Positions 32,555 to 40,508 of a stretch of DNA of 64,000 bases are shown piece after piece. Below the pieces are notes generated by a model. The model was not told where the DNA came from. It did not search any database and saw only the letters and a list, made by a program, of their open reading frames with translations. Position 1 is the stretch's first letter. Each line of letters opens with the position of its first letter. Location: positions 7,378,001 to 7,442,000 of the forward strand of contig NZ_CP043450.1 in the NCBI RefSeq assembly GCF_003286415.2. Reading direction: 5' to 3'. This stretch comes from Mucilaginibacter rubeus (GTDB lineage Bacteria > Bacteroidota > Bacteroidia > Sphingobacteriales > Sphingobacteriaceae). The position numbers were made by a program, and so were the translations under genes.

Positions 32555-34783
32555 ATGAACATAAAAAAGTTTATTGTAATTGCCGCTGCCGCGTTGCCCT
32601 GTCTTACCTATGCACAGGAATGGCAGCCCAAAAAAGCCGTTTTAATGACGCGCTTTGCCAAAGATGTCGACCCGAAAAACGTACTGCCGGAGTATCCACG
32701 TCCGCAACTGGCGCGCGAAAAATGGATGAACCTGAACGGCCTGTGGCAATACCAACCAGGAACCGCCGGCGAGGCTGTGCCGAAAGGCAAGTTATCGAAA
32801 ACCATCCTTGTGCCTTTCCCGGTTGAATCAGCTTTGTCCGGCGTAATGGAACAACACGACCGCATCTGGTACCGTCGTAAGTTTACCGTTCCTGCTTCAT
32901 GGAAAGGTGAGCATATCCTGCTACATTTTGGCGCGGTTGATTACGAAAGCGAAGTATTTGTTAATGGCAAAAGCTTTGGCAAACATACGGGCGGTTATGA
33001 TCCGTTCAGCTATGATATCACATCAGCTATTAAAGGCGCGGGCGAGCAGGAGATTACCGTGCGTGTTTATGACCCTACTGATGACGGAGGTTTTCCGCGC
33101 GGTAAACAAACGTTGCATCCGCAGGGTATTATGTATACCTCAACAACCGGTATCTGGCAAACAGTTTGGTTGGAGCCTGTTCCTGCAGTAAACATCAGCG
33201 ATATCAGGATAACCCCGGATATTGATCAATCAGTAGTAAAATTGAATGTAAATGCAGCTACTGCAGCGGGTTACACAGTTAACGTAAAAGTAAAAGACGG
33301 CAGCAAAGTTGTAAGTACAACTTCAGGCAAGCCTAATACCGAGTTTACTGTGTCTGTTCCTAATGTCAAATTATGGTCGCCGGATTCGCCGTTTTTGTAT
33401 GATCTGGATATCACGCTTGAAAAAGGCGGCAAAAAGGTTGATGCGATCAGCAGCTACGTAGGTATGCGCAAAATTTCGGTAGGTGAGCAGGACGGCTACA
33501 AAAAGCTTTTCCTGAATAATAAATTTCTGTTCCAGATTGGTCCGTTAGATCAGGGTTTCTGGCCTGATGGTATCTACACGGCGCCAACCGACGCGGCTAT
33601 CAAAAACGATCTGCAGATGATCAAGAATTTCGGTTATAACATGGTGCGTAAGCACATTAAGGTTGAGCCATACCGTTGGTATTATTGGGCCGATAAATTA
33701 GGTTTGATGATTTGGCAGGATATGCCTTCGGCTAATTCTTACACTGAGCACACGCCACCGGTTGATACGGCTGCTTATGCTTCAGAACTTACCCGCATGA
33801 TAAAAACACATTGGAATTCACCTTCTATTGTAACATGGGTAGTATTTAATGAATCACAAGGACAGCACAATACGCCCGGATTAGTGAACCTGGTGCGTAA
33901 ACTGGATAATTCGCGTTTAATCAATCAAGCCAGCGGTGGCAGTCATTTTGGTGTGGGCGATTTTCTGGATATTCACAGCTATCCGCCGCCTGCTGCTCCC
34001 TCAAGCAAAACTCAGGTATTGGCCTGCGGCGAATATGGCGGCATTGGTTACATCATTCCCGGTCACGTTTGGAAAACAGGCCCGACGTACATCATGATGG
34101 ATAATCAAAAAGCTTATACCAACCTGTATGATGAGTTTGCCAACGATCTTGTGATCTACAAAACAAATGAAGGTTTGAGCGCCGCGGTATACACCGAAAC
34201 TACCGACGTAGAAGTTGAGCTGAACGGCTTGCTTACTTACGACAGGGAAATTGTAAAAGGCCCGGTTGCAACTATCAAGGCATCAAATGATAAGATCATT
34301 CACGATGAAGAGTATATCCGCGAGGTGTTGCCATCATCAAAAGATAAAGCACGTACCTGGAAATACACTTTTGATAAACCTGCTGACGGCTGGTTTGGCG
34401 AAAAGTTTGACGATAGCGCATGGAAATCAGGCGAGGCCGGTTTTGGTACTGCCAACACTCCCGGAGCTGTAGTAAAAACTGTATGGGACGGCAAAGACAT
34501 CTGGATCAGGCAGGAGTTTACGCTAAATGTATCCAACGTAAATAAAGACGACCTGGTACTGTCATTACATCATGATGACGCCTGCGAGGTTTATATCAAT
34601 GGTGTTAAAGCTGCCGTAAAAGAAGGTTATACCTCAGGCTATGCCATTATTCAAATGACTAAGGAAAGCAAGGACGCGATAAAACTGAATGGTAAAAATG
34701 TGATAGCTATCCATTGCAACCAAACTGTAGGCGGTCAGTATATCGACGCCGGCATTTCAGCAATGAGCAAAACTAAACCGTAA
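32555..34783 (+). CDS. GH2-family beta-glycosidase with a C-terminal accessory domain
   Basis: A 742-residue exported GH2 enzyme with signal peptide FIVIAAAALPCLTYAQ. Seen: jelly-roll sugar-binding domain (LNGLWQYQPG, LHFGAVDYESEVFVNGKSFG, EITVRVYDPTDDGG), immunoglobulin-like domain, then the TIM barrel with KNFGYNMVRKHIKVEP, WVVFNESQGQ (acid/base Glu433) and VLACGEYGG (nucleophile Glu493). Residues about 590-742 form an extra module (ADGWFGEKFDDSAWKSGEAG, then LHHDDACEVYINGVKA) like the lectin-like domains on other Bacteroidota glycosidases. It is a clear paralogue of the GH2 at 50642, which lacks that module. Specificity could be beta-galactosidase, beta-arabinosidase or beta-glucuronidase. 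Confidence 0.9.
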   Translation: MNIKKFIVIAAAALPCLTYAQEWQPKKAVLMTRFAKDVDPKNVLPEYPRPQLAREKWMNLNGLWQYQPGTAGEAVPKGKLSKTILVPFPVESALSGVMEQHDRIWYRRKFTVPASWKGEHILLHFGAVDYESEVFVNGKSFGKHTGGYDPFSYDITSAIKGAGEQEITVRVYDPTDDGGFPRGKQTLHPQGIMYTSTTGIWQTVWLEPVPAVNISDIRITPDIDQSVVKLNVNAATAAGYTVNVKVKDGSKVVSTTSGKPNTEFTVSVPNVKLWSPDSPFLYDLDITLEKGGKKVDAISSYVGMRKISVGEQDGYKKLFLNNKFLFQIGPLDQGFWPDGIYTAPTDAAIKNDLQMIKNFGYNMVRKHIKVEPYRWYYWADKLGLMIWQDMPSANSYTEHTPPVDTAAYASELTRMIKTHWNSPSIVTWVVFNESQGQHNTPGLVNLVRKLDNSRLINQASGGSHFGVGDFLDIHSYPPPAAPSSKTQVLACGEYGGIGYIIPGHVWKTGPTYIMMDNQKAYTNLYDEFANDLVIYKTNEGLSAAVYTETTDVEVELNGLLTYDREIVKGPVATIKASNDKIIHDEEYIREVLPSSKDKARTWKYTFDKPADGWFGEKFDDSAWKSGEAGFGTANTPGAVVKTVWDGKDIWIRQEFTLNVSNVNKDDLVLSLHHDDACEVYINGVKAAVKEGYTSGYAIIQMTKESKDAIKLNGKNVIAIHCNQTVGGQYIDAGISAMSKTKP

Positions 34784-34800
34784 ATTGGGGTTTATGTATT

Positions 34801-34840
34801 AAAGAAAACGCCCGAGCATATTGCCCGGGCGTTTTCTTTT
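34801..34840 (+). terminator. Intrinsic terminator after the GH2 gene
   Basis: AAAGAAAACGCCCG (34801-34814) is the exact complement of CGGGCGTTTTCTTT (34826-34839), giving a GC-rich core and a U-tract. Confidence 0.92.
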
Positions 34841-34863
34841 TACCCTTACCCTAAAAAAAGCCA

Positions 34864-34976
34864 CCGCTCGGCTCCAGCCGAATGGTAACTATCAAGCGGC
34901 CTCTGGCCGCCGAAGCCGGAGTAGCAGGCCAGAGGCCTGGGAATAATTGCCACTCGGCTCCAGCCGAGTGGCGGCG
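34864..34976. repeat. CGGCTCCAGCCG / GGCCTCTGGCC palindromic repeat, copy 1
   Basis: Outer arms CCGCTCGGCTCCAGCCGA and CACTCGGCTCCAGCCGAG, inner GCGGCCTCTGGCCGCC facing GGCCAGAGGCC. Further copies are at 56806-56920 and 61412-61537. Confidence 0.92.
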
Positions 34977-34990
34977 AGTTTATTAAATTA

Positions 34991-35074
34991 TGTCATTGCG
35001 AGGCACGAAGCAATCGCATACTATACAGAGCGGCTAAACTTCCGTGCGATTGCCACGCTTCGCTCGCAATGACA
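34991..35074. repeat. GTCATTGCGAG palindromic repeat, copy 3
   Basis: TGTCATTGCGAGGCACGAAG on the left and GCTTCGCTCGCAATGACA on the right. Between the convergent GH2 and FG-GAP genes, immediately after the repeat at 34864-34976; together they and the terminator fill the whole gap. Confidence 0.92.
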
Positions 35075-35088
35075 TATTTTTAATTGTT

Positions 35089-38000
35089 TTAACCTTTCCT
35101 TTTCCTACCATTATAACTCGTTATTGTCACATCGCCTGCGTTAGCATCTAACTCTAATACACGTGACGATTGCGACAAGTATGTTGATCCGTAATAAAAC
35201 TCAACGTGTTTTTTGCTACCGTTTTTAAGGATAATATCAGCATAAAAATCATCAGGTTTTAGCTTGATATATCGCTTGACAACGTTAGCACCGGTATTGC
35301 GGAATACTTTTACGCTATCCTGGTTTTGAGTAGCTACCAGCAAAGCGCCTTTGGCTGTTTGTATGTTTGCCAGGGCTTTGCCATCACCTGCCACGTAAAT
35401 GCCACTTTGGGCTATTGACAGTGGAGTAAAGCCGCCTTTTCCGTCACCTTTCATGTATAAGCCCATAAAAGCGTCATGCCTGCCGGTGAAAGGTTCCATA
35501 CCAAAATCGTTGCCTACCGTTAACAGATCAAGGTTACCATCATGGTCAACATCTTTAGCTATCATGCCGTAAACGGGGGCCATTTGCGCGTCTTGTGGTA
35601 AGGCGCTGATGCTAAAGGTTCCATTGCCCTTGCCGGTAATGAGGCTGGTATTCATATCAGTTGCTTTGAGGATCACGGCACCTTCTTTATCCTTATCGCT
35701 CCACAGATCATTCATGGTAGCGTGACCGAAGCCGCGGTAGCTTGGGTATTTTTTGCGGATAGAAATGAGCTGACTGATCAAGTCATCGCGGGTATGCATC
35801 GGGAACGGCTTTTGTGAGCCGTCTTCGTCCTTCAGATAGCAAAATATCATGGCGTCGAAAGATCCGTTGCCATCCAGGTCTTTACCCATAATGGTCATGG
35901 GCTGTTCAAATGATGCTTTGAAGTTTGAATTCTGCCCTAAGTTCCCTGCTACGTAATCAATATTGCCGTCATTGTTAAAATCGCCTGCAACAATGCTGTT
36001 CCACCAGCCCACATGGTCGTCAATACCCGATTTTATTTTGCTGAAACCGTGCCCGTTATTTTTATAGAAAGTAACCGGCATCCATTCGCCAACTACTACC
36101 AAATCGGTTTTGCCGTCCTTATCAAAGTCCGACCATAAGGCGTCAGTGATCATGCCGCCATGAACAAGCTCCGGGCAAAGCTGACCGGTTACATCGGTAA
36201 ACTTACCACCATCGTTCCTGAGTAAGTGACTAACCGGCGAAGAAGGATAAGCCCCTGAAACAGATCTTGAGCCTACAAAAAGATCAAGGTCACCGTCGCC
36301 GTCAAAATCTGCCGCGCGAACACATGAGCCGTTATCGTATTCTACAGGTACCGCTGTAATGTCACGGGTGAAATGGCCTTTTTTATCATTGATGTAAAGC
36401 CTGTCCTGCGCGGTGGTATGTCCTTTCTGAAATTCGTAACTGCCGCTTGCTATGTACAGATCCGGGAAGCCATCGCCATTGGCATCAAATAACAGGGCTC
36501 CCATATCTTCTTCATCTTTAATCTCTTCGTTCAGGAAACGGTTGTTATCCATCGTAAAATGTCCGCTGGCATCCTGCATAAAAAATACGCCTTTGTTGCC
36601 GGCAGCGCCTCCCACAAATAAATCATCATAGCCGTTGCCGTCCACATCGCCAACGGCAATAGCAGGCCCGTACTGGCTTAATTTGTGCGGTAGGGTAGGT
36701 TGTATGTTATAGTCTATGGCGTCTTTTTCCTGGTGCACATATTTTATACCGGTAGCATTATTTGCGTCCTGAAATACCGGGATGATTTTACCTGCGGCAT
36801 CAGGCGGAAAATAGCCCGCCGCGTTTTTGTATTGGAGAGTGAGCGTTTGGTTAGCCTTTACGTTGGTAAGCAGTTGGGTTTTACCATCGGGCCAGCGTAC
36901 TCGTAACGAGTCGACAGTAGTTGATGCGCCGATACCGAAATGCCCGCGGGCATCATCTGTACTCATGTACCCGCGGCAAGGCTGCTGATCATAAAACTGC
37001 TGATTGCCTTTGTAATAGATTCGGATGGTAGCGCCAATGCCGCCAACGTTTTTACTATCGCCCTGCAGGGCAACGGTTAGGTAATTATGATCTTTAGCTA
37101 CCTGTGTTTTGCTGTTGGCCGTGTTTTCATACACAAAAGCGTCATCATCAATATTGTTGATCACAAGGTCGAGGTCGCCGTCATTATCCAGATCAGCATA
37201 AACACCGCCGGTTGAAAAAGTGGGTTTTACAATGCCCCAGTCTTTTGACTGATCTTTAAACAAATAGCCGCCCGCGTTTCTGAACGCATAGCTTGATGTT
37301 TTTACAACCGGAAATGAATCGGCAGCGGCAAGGGTGGTGTTTTCTTTAACGGTACGGCCCTGGTCGTTACTGTAAAGGGCGTGGTCAAGGTCAGTTACGT
37401 CACGGGGATAGCCGTTGGTGATCATCATATCGCGGTAGCCATCATTATCAAAGTCGGCTACCAACGGTGTCCAGCTCCAATCGGTTTGATAAATGCCTGC
37501 CTGGTAAGCCATTTCACTGTATTGCGGGTGACCTGCAGGTGTTTGACCCTGGTTCAGTTGCAACACGTTGCGAATATACTGATGCTCGTAATTGAACTTT
37601 TTATTGTTGATATAGGTGATATAGTTATCGCCAACCAGCATGGTTTTTTTGCGCACATTTTCTTCGGGCAGCATCTCCAGCGATACAAGATCAGCCTTGC
37701 CATCGTTGTTGATGTCAACCATGTCTGATCCCATTACCGACCAGCCTGTATGCTTAAAGTATTCACCAGCACGGTTGGTGAAAGTTCCGTTTTTATTGTT
37801 TACCCAAAGTAAATCGTTTGATATAAAGTCGTTACCTACGTAAACATCCGGCCAGCCATCATTATTTACATCGCAGATAGACACCGAGTTACCGAAGCCC
37901 TCTATCAAGATACCGGCTTCTTTGGTTACGTTGGTGAATGTACCGTTGCCGTTGTTGCGGTAAAGACGGTCGTTGTTCTGAGCGCTGCCATCAGTTAATT

Positions 38001-38640
38001 TAGGGCGATAAGCTACCGGGGTTTCCTTGCCTAAAAAGTTGGTAAGCAAATACATGTCAAGATCGCCATCATGGTCGTAATCAAAAAATACAGCCTGTGT
38101 ACTGTAACCGGTATCCTGCAGACCGTATGCAGCAGCCGATTCTTTAAAAGTCGGTACTCCATCTTTATTAGCTCCCTTGTTAATGTATAACAGGTTTTTG
38201 CGATGATTGGGATCACTTTTAAAAGATGAGCAAACGTAAATATCCAGCCAGCCATCGTTGTTGATATCAACTACCGAAACCCCCGCATACCAATCGCCAT
38301 TGCCGGCTACGCCTGCCGCATCGGTAACATCTTTAAATGTAAGCGAGCCTTTATTGAGGTATAATTTATTGGCAACCATGTTACCGGCAAAGTAAACATC
38401 GGGTAAGCCGTCGTGGTTAAAATCGCCAACGCCAACACCTGCGCCATTGTACAAATAGGGGTGATTGAGGATGTTGATGCTATCACTTTCGGTAATCGTG
38501 TTCTTAAAATCGATACCGGTTTGAGATGCATCAAGCAGTTTAAACAGGGTTGGGCCAGATGATTTTTTTGAACAGCCAACTCCTAAAAACAACAACAATA
38601 AGGCAGATAGTTTAAACGCTTTGGGTAAACTTTTTATCAT
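35089..38640 (-). CDS. Large FG-GAP/VCBS repeat lipoprotein with ASPIC/UnbV domain
   Basis: A 1183-residue lipoprotein (LSALLLLFLGVGCSKKSSG, Cys near residue 23). It is built of many calcium-loop beta-propeller repeats of the form DxNxDGxxD (DFNHDGLPDVYFAG, DINNDGWLDIYVCS, DFDGDGDLDLFVGS and others), indicating two or more propellers. An ASPIC/UnbV module lies at about residues 520-600 (VGGIGATIRIYYKG, RGHFGIGASTTVDSLRVRWP). Proteins of this layout are common in Bacteroidota, are probably outer-surface and have no proven function. It is divergent from a vanadium-haloperoxidase-like gene, with which such proteins are often adjacent. No terminator was seen at its 3' end. Confidence 0.88.
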   Translation of the reverse strand: MIKSLPKAFKLSALLLLFLGVGCSKKSSGPTLFKLLDASQTGIDFKNTITESDSINILNHPYLYNGAGVGVGDFNHDGLPDVYFAGNMVANKLYLNKGSLTFKDVTDAAGVAGNGDWYAGVSVVDINNDGWLDIYVCSSFKSDPNHRKNLLYINKGANKDGVPTFKESAAAYGLQDTGYSTQAVFFDYDHDGDLDMYLLTNFLGKETPVAYRPKLTDGSAQNNDRLYRNNGNGTFTNVTKEAGILIEGFGNSVSICDVNNDGWPDVYVGNDFISNDLLWVNNKNGTFTNRAGEYFKHTGWSVMGSDMVDINNDGKADLVSLEMLPEENVRKKTMLVGDNYITYINNKKFNYEHQYIRNVLQLNQGQTPAGHPQYSEMAYQAGIYQTDWSWTPLVADFDNDGYRDMMITNGYPRDVTDLDHALYSNDQGRTVKENTTLAAADSFPVVKTSSYAFRNAGGYLFKDQSKDWGIVKPTFSTGGVYADLDNDGDLDLVINNIDDDAFVYENTANSKTQVAKDHNYLTVALQGDSKNVGGIGATIRIYYKGNQQFYDQQPCRGYMSTDDARGHFGIGASTTVDSLRVRWPDGKTQLLTNVKANQTLTLQYKNAAGYFPPDAAGKIIPVFQDANNATGIKYVHQEKDAIDYNIQPTLPHKLSQYGPAIAVGDVDGNGYDDLFVGGAAGNKGVFFMQDASGHFTMDNNRFLNEEIKDEEDMGALLFDANGDGFPDLYIASGSYEFQKGHTTAQDRLYINDKKGHFTRDITAVPVEYDNGSCVRAADFDGDGDLDLFVGSRSVSGAYPSSPVSHLLRNDGGKFTDVTGQLCPELVHGGMITDALWSDFDKDGKTDLVVVGEWMPVTFYKNNGHGFSKIKSGIDDHVGWWNSIVAGDFNNDGNIDYVAGNLGQNSNFKASFEQPMTIMGKDLDGNGSFDAMIFCYLKDEDGSQKPFPMHTRDDLISQLISIRKKYPSYRGFGHATMNDLWSDKDKEGAVILKATDMNTSLITGKGNGTFSISALPQDAQMAPVYGMIAKDVDHDGNLDLLTVGNDFGMEPFTGRHDAFMGLYMKGDGKGGFTPLSIAQSGIYVAGDGKALANIQTAKGALLVATQNQDSVKVFRNTGANVVKRYIKLKPDDFYADIILKNGSKKHVEFYYGSTYLSQSSRVLELDANAGDVTITSYNGRKRKG

Positions 38641-38813
38641 GCAGATACGGTTAATAATTTATTAATGGTTTATGCTTTGGTTAAGCTCTAAGTTATTGGT
38701 TTTAATGCAATAAGCCACCGTAAAGAAAATGGATTTTACAATTCCGGATTCTGCAAATAGTATCAAAAGTTAGTTATTTACTATCGGCTCATATTTTAAT
38801 ATTTATTAACTGT

Positions 38814-38821
38814 TAGCTTTG
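38814..38821 (+). promoter_or_regulatory. Candidate -7 box for the haloperoxidase-like gene
   Basis: TAGCTTTG matches TAnnTTTG exactly and lies 55 bp upstream of the first ATG. T-rich sequence 20 bp upstream could serve as the -33 element. No matching box was found for the divergent FG-GAP gene. Confidence 0.5.
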
Positions 38822-38876
38822 GTCTGAGCCCTTGTTTGAGGGATAACCAATTAAACTGATCAAGCCCTTTCTGTTC

Positions 38877-40199
38877 ATGATAATGAAGAGATTATACTTT
38901 GCCCTTATTGTTGTTATAGCCTGCTCATCATGCAGTAAAAAAAGCTGGGAGAAGCCGGCCGAGAACCCCGACTTTATCCACCGGTCTATCAAGGATGTTA
39001 CTGATGTAGTACGGCATGATATTTACTCACCACCCGTTGCCAGCCGCATTTATGCTTATATCAGTGTTGCGGCATATGAGGCGGCACGCAATGGTGATAA
39101 TCATTACCAGTCGCTTGAGGGGCAATTGAAAGGATTGGATTCTGTACCGAAGCCCACCGCCGGTAAAAAATACTGCTTTACACTATCCGCATCTCATGCT
39201 GTTTTAACCGTTGGCAAAATATTGATCATGAGCGAAGGCCGGATTGAAAGTTTTCATGACAAGCTGATGGGCGAGTTTAAAGAAACCGGAATGCCCGATA
39301 GCGTATACAACAACTCGATTGAATACGGTAAGCTTATTGCCGACAGGATAATCAAGTGGGCAAGCAAGGATAACTACAAACATACCCGCTCGCTGTCAAA
39401 ATATGATGTGCAAACTGATGATGCCAGCTGGAAGCCTACTCCACCGGCTTACATGAAAGGAATTGAACCACACTGGAATGAGATCCGTCCGTTTTTGCTT
39501 GATTCGGCCCAGCAGTTTAAGCCGGCTCATCCATTTACCTTCAGCAATATCCCCGGCAGTAATTTTTACAAGCTGGCTATGGAGGTATATGATACCGGTA
39601 AGCACCTGACCGATGATGAAGCTACAATTGCCACTTTTTGGGATGATAATCCTTTTAAGGTGAATATCAATGGGCACACGATGTTTGCCACCAAGAAAAT
39701 TTCGCCGGGAGGCCATTGGATCAATATCACCGCGCTGGCCTGCCGTAAAGCTAAAGCTGATTATATAAAAAGTTCGGAGGCATATGCCAGCATAGCTGTG
39801 GTTATCGCGGATAGTTTTATCAATTGCTGGGACGAAAAATACCGCAGCAAAGTGATCAGGCCCGAAACTTATATCAATCAATATATCGATCAAAGCTGGA
39901 TGCCTTTATTGCAAACGCCTCCTTTTCCTGAATATACCAGCGGGCACAGTGTAGTTTCCACCGCTTCGGCAGCGGTGTTAAGCAAATTATTTGGCGATGA
40001 GTTTTCGTTTACTGATTCAACCGAAATGGAGTTTTCTATCCCCGCCCGTAACTTCAAATCATTTAAAGCCGCGGCGGAAGAAGCGGCTATCAGCAGGTTT
40101 TATGGTGGTATTCATTATATGCCATCTATCACTAATGGCGTTGATGAAGGCGATAGGATAGGGCAGTTTGCTTTAACGAAGTTGCATACGAAGAAGTAA
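38877..40199 (+). CDS. Vanadium-dependent haloperoxidase / PAP2-like lipoprotein
   Basis: A 440-residue lipoprotein (YFALIVVIACSSCSKK). ATGs at 38877 and 38883 are both possible starts; the second gives the tidier signal peptide. The C-terminal half has the PAP2 / vanadium-haloperoxidase arrangement: PFPEYTSGHSVVSTASAAVL with the Ser-Gly-His of the second phosphate/vanadate motif, and EEAAISRFYGGIHYMPSITNG with the Arg and His of the third. The first motif (Lys and Arg) is near KYRSKVIRPETYIN. The fold binds vanadate in haloperoxidases or phosphate in PAP2 phosphatases; which activity this protein has cannot be decided. It probably works in the periplasm, together with the divergent FG-GAP protein. 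Confidence 0.85.
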   Translation: MIMKRLYFALIVVIACSSCSKKSWEKPAENPDFIHRSIKDVTDVVRHDIYSPPVASRIYAYISVAAYEAARNGDNHYQSLEGQLKGLDSVPKPTAGKKYCFTLSASHAVLTVGKILIMSEGRIESFHDKLMGEFKETGMPDSVYNNSIEYGKLIADRIIKWASKDNYKHTRSLSKYDVQTDDASWKPTPPAYMKGIEPHWNEIRPFLLDSAQQFKPAHPFTFSNIPGSNFYKLAMEVYDTGKHLTDDEATIATFWDDNPFKVNINGHTMFATKKISPGGHWINITALACRKAKADYIKSSEAYASIAVVIADSFINCWDEKYRSKVIRPETYINQYIDQSWMPLLQTPPFPEYTSGHSVVSTASAAVLSKLFGDEFSFTDSTEMEFSIPARNFKSFKAAAEEAAISRFYGGIHYMPSITNGVDEGDRIGQFALTKLHTKK

Positions 40200-40289
40200 A
40201 TTAATCACCCTCATTCGAATAATTTAAGTACGCAGGTTTAAGCGTACAAGGCATAGTCATTAACTAAGAAAAAAGCACGGGCTTGTGCG

Positions 40290-40398
40290 ATTCCCCTCTT
40301 GAGAGGGGAGGAGGGGTGTGTTTCTGCTTTGATAGGTATAAAACAGAAACACACCTCTGCTACCGCTCACTCCTCCGCACCCCCTCTCAAGAGGGGAT
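40290..40398. repeat. TCCCCTCTTGAGAGGGG palindromic repeat, copy 4
   Basis: ATTCCCCTCTTGAGAGGGGA on the left, CCCCCTCTCAAGAGGGGAT on the right, inner AGGGGTGTGTTTCTG facing CAGAAACACACCTC. Same subtype as the element at 21605-21719. Confidence 0.92.
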
Positions 40399-40436
40399 TT
40401 TTTAAATCCTTTGTTTGTTTAATTGCTCACATAATG

Positions 40437-40490
40437 AACTTAAGCGTGGACGCTTAAGTTGAAAAGAGTTCAAGCGTAGACGCTTGAACT
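40437..40490. repeat. Two AAGCGT-ACGCTT palindromes
   Basis: ACTTAAGCGTGGACGCTTAA (from 40438) and GTTCAAGCGTAGACGCTTGA (from 40468) are each near-perfect palindromes whose arms extend a little further on both sides. They lie just past the 3' end of the regulator gene and belong to the family clustered at 31107-31230. Confidence 0.88.
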
Positions 40491-40508
40491 TGCATGTATC
40501 TTAGAATA

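Noticed and set aside
34864..35074. Insertion-sequence remnant between the GH2 and FG-GAP genes
   Set aside because: Palindromes are present but there is no transposase fragment and no target-site duplication that I could see.
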